A DNA stretch of 10,150 nt. Origin: Victivallales bacterium Lenti_02 (GTDB lineage Bacteria; Verrucomicrobiota; Lentisphaeria; Oligosphaerales; Lenti-02). The notes below the pieces were generated by a model. It saw only the letters and a program-made list of their open reading frames with translations. It ran no database searches and had not been told where the DNA came from. The number at the start of each line of letters is the position of its first letter. The stretch's first letter is position 1. Positions 5,823-10,150 of the stretch are shown here, one piece after another. The position numbers and the translations under genes are program-made. The stretch covers positions 1 to 10,150 of the forward strand of contig LVAZ01000070.1 of NCBI GenBank assembly GCA_001603055.1, read 5' to 3'.

Positions 5823-8060
5823 CTAGCGCTCGGGCCGGATGCGGGCGGCGGCGTCAACCTGGAACTCGGGAAACTCGACGGCCAGCCGCCCGGCGGCGGA
5901 ACGGGCCTTGACCGTCCCGGTCGCCTGCCCGGTCCAGGTATTCCAGAACTCGACGGCGTAGTCCCCGTCCGGCAGACCGGGAAGTTCGACCCTCGCCCGG
6001 ATGGGCTTCGGCTCGGGTTCGTGCGCGCCGCCGGGATAGTTGAAGGCGGGATCGATGATCCAAAGCAAGGCTTGCTCGCCGTCGCTCATGGCGTAGGCCA
6101 GCACCGTCGGCTCGTTGGCGGGGCGGAGCGCCTCGCAGGGCAGCGCGCCCGCGATCTCGACCCAGTCCAGGGCCAGCCAGTCCTGCCCCGGATTGCGCAG
6201 CTCGATGGTCTGGCGACCGGGGGGCAGCTCCACGCGCACACTCTCGTTGTACTCGCCGTTGACCAGGGTCTTCCCGTCCTTGTCGGGAAACGGGCGGTGA
6301 AACCGGCGCTGGCCGTTGGCCACCACTTCGAGTTCGGCCCCGTTCGACACCGAGTTCACATGCACCGTCAACACGGCGTTCGCCCCCAGCTCCGCCTGAA
6401 TCCGGCAGGGCAGGCGCATGTCGGGTTTGTCGTTGCCGTGCAGGAAGACATGGAGACTGCCGGTGGCGGCGTCGGCGTTGGCCAGGACCACCACGCCGCC
6501 CTCCTTCTGGCCCCAGTTGCCGCTACAGGCCAAGCGAGCCGTGAAGGGCTGCCCGTCCGCGACGGGTTTGCCCAGTTCCAGGTCGCCGGAGGGTTTGGGC
6601 AGGGGGATGGGCTGCCAGGCAGGTCCGCCGAGCCCGGTACCCTCGATGAAGCGGGCCAGCGGCCCCCAGATGCGTCCGTGAACCTTGTCCCGGTGCATGG
6701 CCTGCCACCACCACGGCATGCTGGTGCCCGCCGTGCCCGCCATGATTCCCCCCCATACCGCCTGTTGCAGGCCGCGCAGATGGGGATCGATTTCCGGCTT
6801 CCAGCCGAGACCGCTGGTGCCGTATTCGGAGATGAGGATCGGTTTCCCGTAGTCGCGCTGGAACCGGGTGGCCACATCCTCGCACATGGCGGCGGGATGG
6901 CGGTAGTTGCCGGCCCAGTTCAGGTATAGATGCCAGTTGGCGAAGGCCATCGAGTCCAGCTTCCACATGGGCGGATGCTCGCCGCGCGAGCCGAAACTGG
7001 TGGTGACCGGGTGGCGGTAGGGGTCGTTCCCGTCCAGCCAGCGCGACTGGCGGTCATGCCAGGCCACCACGTCCGCCGGCTTGAGGAACCGGAACACGTT
7101 GTTGATCTCGTTGAAAAACTGCCAGGACATCAGGCTGGGATAGGCCGAGTAGCGCCCCACCAGATAGCGCAGGCGCTTGCGGTAGAGCCGCTCGGCCTCG
7201 GGCTGGGTGAAGAACTCGTTCTGGTTCGCGCAGGGGCCGCCGTTGGCCTGGTTGTAGGCGTGCTTCGGCCACCAGTTGTTGCCGCCCCACATGTCCGGGT
7301 CCACGTTGAAGATGCCGTGGTAGTCCAGGCAGAGCATGACGAAGATGCCCTCCCGCGCCGCCAGATCGAGGGTGTGGTCGAGCTGCCAGGCCATGTTCTG
7401 GTTGTAGCGGGTGCGCTCCTCGGCCACGGTTTCGAGCCCGAAGGCCCAGGGACACATCCACAGCCGCGTCCAGTTCATGCCGCTGGGGCGGTAGTTCGCG
7501 AACCACTCGTCGAAGTCGTAGGTGCCCCGCTTGCCGTGCCAGCAGCAGCACTCGCCCAGCAGGGGCAGGGGCTGGCCGTCGTCGGTCGCGAAATAGCGTT
7601 TCGCCTGCGGCTCGATCCGCACGAAACCGCGCGCGCCGGGTGCCGCTTCGCCAACGTCAAAGGCGCCTTCCCCGAGGCGCGTGGTCTGGCCGTCACGGGT
7701 CGCTTCGAGCCAGTAGCGATGCTCCCCGGCCTCGACCGGGGTGAAACGCACCCGCCAGCCCGCGTCCCCCGCCGGGGTCAGCACCTCCTCCTTGTCCTCC
7801 TTGAGTTCGCGGGCATAGGCCGTGTACCAGAAGGCGGGAAGCCGGATTTCCCGGCCGCCCGGACTGCGGAAGACGGCATCGAGGGCGAGCAGGTCCGGAT
7901 CGTAGGGATTCTCGCTCTCCGGCCCGTCCTGCACCGCGAACTCGCTCATGGCCCAAACCCGGTGCGGCACGTCCCGCACCGGCGTCAGACCGGCGGCAGC
8001 GGCAATCCCGGCAAGCATGATACCTCCCAGAATGGCGGAGCAAGGCAAGTGATGAATCAC
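5823..8060 (-). CDS. Secreted GH-A clan glycoside hydrolase with N-terminal DUF5060 domain
   Basis: A 745-residue multidomain enzyme. Residues 1-25 form a signal peptide with a hydrophobic core (A-I-L-G-G-I-M-L-A-G-I). Residues about 34-137 are a DUF5060-like beta-sandwich (F-A-V-Q-D-G, F-T-P-V-E-A-G-E-H-R-Y). Residues about 150-480 form a (beta/alpha)8 glycosidase of clan GH-A, distantly GH5-like, with acid/base Glu318 in F-F-N-E-I-N and nucleophile Glu412 in I-S-E-Y-G. Two beta-rich domains follow (about 505-640 and 650-743), the first resembling a carbohydrate-binding jelly roll. It should cut a plant or algal type glycan outside the cytoplasm; the substrate is not predictable. The start is the GTG at 8060, because AGGAG (8068-8072) lies 7 bases upstream and the full signal sequence is included. 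ATG 8018 is a weaker alternative. The frame stays open to 9119, but that part overlaps the DUF6807 gene and is not protein-like. Cys171-Cys173 are three cysteines in a row. Confidence 0.88.
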   Translation of the reverse strand: MIHHLPCSAILGGIMLAGIAAAAGLTPVRDVPHRVWAMSEFAVQDGPESENPYDPDLLALDAVFRSPGGREIRLPAFWYTAYARELKEDKEEVLTPAGDAGWRVRFTPVEAGEHRYWLEATRDGQTTRLGEGAFDVGEAAPGARGFVRIEPQAKRYFATDDGQPLPLLGECCCWHGKRGTYDFDEWFANYRPSGMNWTRLWMCPWAFGLETVAEERTRYNQNMAWQLDHTLDLAAREGIFVMLCLDYHGIFNVDPDMWGGNNWWPKHAYNQANGGPCANQNEFFTQPEAERLYRKRLRYLVGRYSAYPSLMSWQFFNEINNVFRFLKPADVVAWHDRQSRWLDGNDPYRHPVTTSFGSRGEHPPMWKLDSMAFANWHLYLNWAGNYRHPAAMCEDVATRFQRDYGKPILISEYGTSGLGWKPEIDPHLRGLQQAVWGGIMAGTAGTSMPWWWQAMHRDKVHGRIWGPLARFIEGTGLGGPAWQPIPLPKPSGDLELGKPVADGQPFTARLACSGNWGQKEGGVVVLANADAATGSLHVFLHGNDKPDMRLPCRIQAELGANAVLTVHVNSVSNGAELEVVANGQRRFHRPFPDKDGKTLVNGEYNESVRVELPPGRQTIELRNPGQDWLALDWVEIAGALPCEALRPANEPTVLAYAMSDGEQALLWIIDPAFNYPGGAHEPEPKPIRARVELPGLPDGDYAVEFWNTWTGQATGTVKARSAAGRLAVEFPEFQVDAAARIRPER

Positions 8061-8092
8061 AGAAAAGCTCCTAGCTGAAAAAAACGCGCAAA

Positions 8093-8121
8093 GATATATC
8101 CGCCCAAATGCCCCGGCGCAA
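8093..8121 (-). promoter_or_regulatory. Weak internal promoter candidate before the glycosidase gene
   Basis: On the minus strand, TTGCGC (8116-8121) and TATATC (8093-8098) are separated by exactly 17 bases, with three and four matches to the sigma-70 boxes. A run of seven T follows (8078-8084), then the AGGAG ribosome site of the glycosidase gene. This is the only wide gap in the minus-strand cluster and the only AT-rich spot in it, so an internal start is plausible. The -35 half lies within the hairpin at 8110-8130, so both cannot be read in the same way. Confidence 0.25.
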
Positions 8122-8130
8122 CTCCGGGGC
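8110..8130 (-). other. GC-rich hairpin between the DUF6807 and glycosidase genes
   Basis: GCCCCGG and CCGGGGC (8110-8116 and 8124-8130) form a perfect 7-bp stem with a 7-base loop, starting 4 bases past the DUF6807 stop codon. No T-run follows directly, but seven T come 26 bases later (8078-8084). It is more likely a 3'-end stabilising or processing stem that adjusts relative expression in the operon than a full terminator. A partial attenuator is also possible. Confidence 0.45.
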
Positions 8131-8134
8131 GAAA

Positions 8135-9361
8135 TTAGCGTCCAGGGACCGCCCCGGCGGGCGGTCGGGCGAACGCCTGCCAGTACGCCTCCGCCGGGAT
8201 GTCCGCCGGTTTGCCGTCGTAGACGCAGAGCCGGTAGCGCAGGGTGTGGACGGCACCGGGTTCGAGAATCCACGGTTCCCCCTGCACCGGGCAGAAATTC
8301 AGGAACACGTTGTCCCGGCCGCGGTTGGCGTCGTTCGGCCAGAGCCGCAGGGGTTCGGGATGGGCGCGGTTTTCGGGATGGCTCATGAACAGCACGCCCG
8401 CGCCGCCCAAAGGCGTGTCGCCATAGGCGTGGGACCAGCGCGCGCGGGTGCCGTGGCCGTCGGCCCGCGTCTTCCCCTCGGAGGTGAGATAGCCGCTGTT
8501 GTCGGTATGCCAGCCCGCCCGGCCGCGGAAAACCAACCCGCCGTAGCGGTACGCCTTGAGAGTCAGCGGCTGGTCGGCCACGCACCGTTGATGGCTGGTG
8601 AAATCGATCAGGAAACGGGCATCGCCCGTGTTCCAGACCCGCACATCCTGAACCTCTTCGAGAATCACCCGCTCGCCCTCGGGCAGGTCCAGCGCCACAT
8701 GCTCGTGAACCGCCCGGAATCCGGCGAACACCGGGCCGCTGAAGACGGCTTCGAAGCGGGCAAAACGGACGGTTCCCTGCCCCTTGCCCAGATTCCAGAA
8801 ATCCACCTCCCGGCCCGCGAACTCGGTGCTGGTCCAGGGGTTCCAGAGACCGAAATGGTGGACGTGGTCCTTGGGATGGATGGCAGTGAGCACTTCGCCG
8901 CCGGGCGAGTACAGGGGGTGGATGAAGCCGCCGCGCGTGAAGCGCGGATTCGCTCCCGCAGGCGGCGGCAAAAGCGCATGGTGGTAGGCCAGCACCGGTT
9001 TTTCCCCGAAGGCCAGAATCAGTTCCTCGTCGCCCGGCGTCGCCGTCGCCGTGGCCGGACATGCCGTTTTTCCCGCCCGCAGCTCGTAGGTGCCGCCAGC
9101 CCTGCTGGCCAGCCACCAAAGTCGTTCCGGCTGGGCGGGGTCGGGCTGGCTGGGAACGGGAAACCAGTCCTCATCCCCCTGTTCCCACAGGGTAGCGCCT
9201 TCGCCGGGAAGACTACCCGGCACTGCCAGCGAAACGGGACAGGGAAAGGCCATGTCCACGGCCGGGGCCAAGGTGAAACGGTGCGGGAGGGCCAGTTCCG
9301 TTTTCTGGCCTGCCCCGGCCCCGGCGGCGAGGACCAGCAACCACCCGATCAGCCGTTTCAT
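8135..9361 (-). CDS. Secreted DUF6807 ('PmoA') family protein
   Basis: A 408-residue protein with an N-terminal signal peptide (M-K-R followed by L-I-G-W-L-L-V-L-A-A, cleavage near residue 18). The core matches the DUF6807 family: Y126-H-H, P-P-P-A-G (132-136), F-I-H-P-L-Y-S-P (146-153), H-P-K-D-H-V-H-H-F-G-L-W (162-173) and V-D-F-W-N (186-190), with several conserved histidines clustered at 127-169. The family is also labelled 'methane oxygenase PmoA' in databases; that label is misleading, because nothing here resembles a membrane monooxygenase. No biochemical role is established to my knowledge. The beta-rich sequence and its carbohydrate-enzyme neighbours suggest sugar binding or an uncharacterised glycan reaction. 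The start is ATG 9361 with AGGGGG at 9367-9372 (5-base spacing). It follows the upstream gene by 15 bp and precedes the glycosidase by 74 bp. Confidence 0.88.
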   Translation of the reverse strand: MKRLIGWLLVLAAGAGAGQKTELALPHRFTLAPAVDMAFPCPVSLAVPGSLPGEGATLWEQGDEDWFPVPSQPDPAQPERLWWLASRAGGTYELRAGKTACPATATATPGDEELILAFGEKPVLAYHHALLPPPAGANPRFTRGGFIHPLYSPGGEVLTAIHPKDHVHHFGLWNPWTSTEFAGREVDFWNLGKGQGTVRFARFEAVFSGPVFAGFRAVHEHVALDLPEGERVILEEVQDVRVWNTGDARFLIDFTSHQRCVADQPLTLKAYRYGGLVFRGRAGWHTDNSGYLTSEGKTRADGHGTRARWSHAYGDTPLGGAGVLFMSHPENRAHPEPLRLWPNDANRGRDNVFLNFCPVQGEPWILEPGAVHTLRYRLCVYDGKPADIPAEAYWQAFARPPAGAVPGR

Positions 9362-9376
9362 GCCCGCCCCCTGCCG

Positions 9377-10150
9377 CTATGGTTCCAATTCCAGAAAACC
9401 AGCCCGCTCGACCCACCAGGAATTCCCCCCGGTTCCCTCCCACATCAGCCAGAGACTGCTGCCCACTTTGCGGACCGTCAGGTTGAAGGCGAGTTTTCTG
9501 TGCTCCGCCGGGTTCACGCCCAGAGAGGCCAGCGGGATTTTCCATTCCGCCGTCCAGCGGGAGGCGTCCACGACGCGGGCGGCATACTCCACACCCTCGA
9601 CCGCGCGCCGCACCGCCTCGGCGGGGGCTCCCGCATCCGCGCTAGCTGCCAAATGGCCGTCGGCGTAGCCGCGCAGGACGAGAATCGGGGCGTCCTTGCC
9701 CAGGGCCACGTTGCGCACGGCCAGCTCGACCGCTTCGTCCTGTCCCCACTGGCGGCCGATCCGCATGGGCTTGCCCGGGTCCATGGCGTTGTCCACGGCC
9801 AGCCACAGATTTTCGCCGTCATGGCGCAGCCAAGCCTGCGAAACCGGGTTGGCCGGTTCGCCGGTGTGCCGCTGGGCGAGCGACATGGCCTGCTCCGGCT
9901 TGGCCCCGTCCCACTCGGCGGGAGCGATGGTCCCGTCCACGGTCACGGTCGCCGCCGCGCGCGGCACCCGGAACACCGGCGCCGGACCGGTCTTCGCCTC
10001 CAGGGTCGCCGGAGGCGGCGGGGCCGGACGGGGCGGGCGGACATCCGGAGCGGCGGCCTGGGCAGGCGGGGCGTAGCTCCACTCGCGAGCCGGCAGGCTG
10101 GGCCGCAGCTCGTCCCGGTACAGCCCGATGCGGGCGAAGGGAATCGGCTC
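9377..10150 (-). CDS. C-terminal part of a protein with a CBM9-like sugar-binding domain (partial)
   Basis: The frame is open from the right edge to TAG at 9377-9379, giving the last 257 residues. Visible residues about 1-25 (with P-F-A-R-I-G-L-Y-R-D-E) end a larger domain. A proline/alanine-rich linker follows (about 28-58), then a carbohydrate-binding module family 9-like domain (about 65-257): V-D-G-T-I-x-x-A-E-W-D-G at its start, W-L-R-H-D-G-E-N-L-W-L-A-V-D, W-G-Q-D-E-A-V-E-L, and W-T-A-E-W-K-I-P-L-A-S-L near the end. Such domains bind sugars in secreted xylanases and related proteins. The R-I-G-L-Y-x-D-E segment recalls the end of right-handed beta-helix proteins from this phylum; that is from memory and uncertain. 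The GTG at 9976 is not a true start because the linker and previous domain are upstream in frame. Fifteen bp separate it from the DUF6807 gene. Confidence 0.82.
   Translation of the reverse strand, partial: EPIPFARIGLYRDELRPSLPAREWSYAPPAQAAAPDVRPPRPAPPPPATLEAKTGPAPVFRVPRAAATVTVDGTIAPAEWDGAKPEQAMSLAQRHTGEPANPVSQAWLRHDGENLWLAVDNAMDPGKPMRIGRQWGQDEAVELAVRNVALGKDAPILVLRGYADGHLAASADAGAPAEAVRRAVEGVEYAARVVDASRWTAEWKIPLASLGVNPAEHRKLAFNLTVRKVGSSLWLMWEGTGGNSWWVERAGFLELEP

Noticed and set aside
5799..8078. Long plus-strand open frames opposite the glycosidase gene (5799-6929 and 6930-8078)
   Set aside because: They are antisense shadows from codon bias in a GC-rich gene, with no ribosome sites of note and no motifs.
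8061..9119. N-terminal extension of the glycosidase frame, giving an open frame of 1098 codons from 9119
   Set aside because: It overlaps the well-supported DUF6807 gene in another frame, reads as arginine/glycine-rich low-complexity sequence, and stays open only because of the high GC content. The GTG at 8060 has a strong ribosome site and a signal peptide.
8135..9361. Reading the DUF6807 protein as a methane monooxygenase subunit
   Set aside because: The database nickname 'PmoA' is misleading. The protein is a soluble secreted one with a single signal peptide and no membrane helices of a particulate monooxygenase.
1..10150. CRISPR arrays, tRNA or rRNA genes, insertion sequences, attachment sites
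   Set aside because: I saw no regularly spaced direct repeats, no tRNA-like cloverleaf, no transposase motifs and no terminal inverted repeats. This was by reading, not by a dedicated search.

Overview
The window looks like chromosomal DNA from a GC-rich, probably anaerobic or microaerophilic bacterium of the PVC superphylum. Lentisphaerota is the best guess, with Kiritimatiellota or another Verrucomicrobiota-like lineage as alternatives. This rests on an orphan pseudopilin with the FTLIELLVVIAIIAILASM-type N-terminus and an H-X9-DG motif, on a sulfatase, DUF5060-type glycosidase and DUF6807 protein side by side, and on a flavodiiron protein. It is inference from gene content, with no marker gene in the window.

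Plus strand, left part (1-3091): the tail of an FtsX/MacB-type ABC permease is followed after 15 bp by an M55 zinc D-aminopeptidase (DppA-like). A low-GC intergenic stretch with a weak promoter-like sequence precedes a lone pseudopilin gene, which ends at a strong intrinsic terminator (1985-2019). A 160-bp leader with striking hand-foldable RNA structure, including two mutually exclusive folds, then precedes an AAC(3)-family N-acetyltransferase (2180-3091).

Minus strand, right part (3093-10150): five same-strand genes, read from the right edge leftwards: the C-terminal end of a protein with a CBM9-like sugar-binding domain (cut by the window edge), a secreted DUF6807 protein, a multidomain GH-A clan glycoside hydrolase with a DUF5060 domain, a formylglycine-type sulfatase, and an FprA-type flavodiiron protein. 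Gaps are 15, 74, 13 and 11 bp, so this looks like one operon whose main promoter lies beyond the right edge. The 74-bp gap holds a hairpin and a weak promoter-like sequence that could adjust expression of the downstream half.

Working model (inference): the minus-strand cluster handles a sulfated or otherwise decorated polysaccharide. The CBM9-like protein and the DUF5060 hydrolase would bind and cut it outside the cytoplasm, the signal-peptide-less sulfatase would desulfate imported fragments, and the flavodiiron protein would remove O2 or NO. The last role is the least expected member of such a cluster. The two gene sets converge with a single base between the stop codons of the acetyltransferase and the flavodiiron gene.
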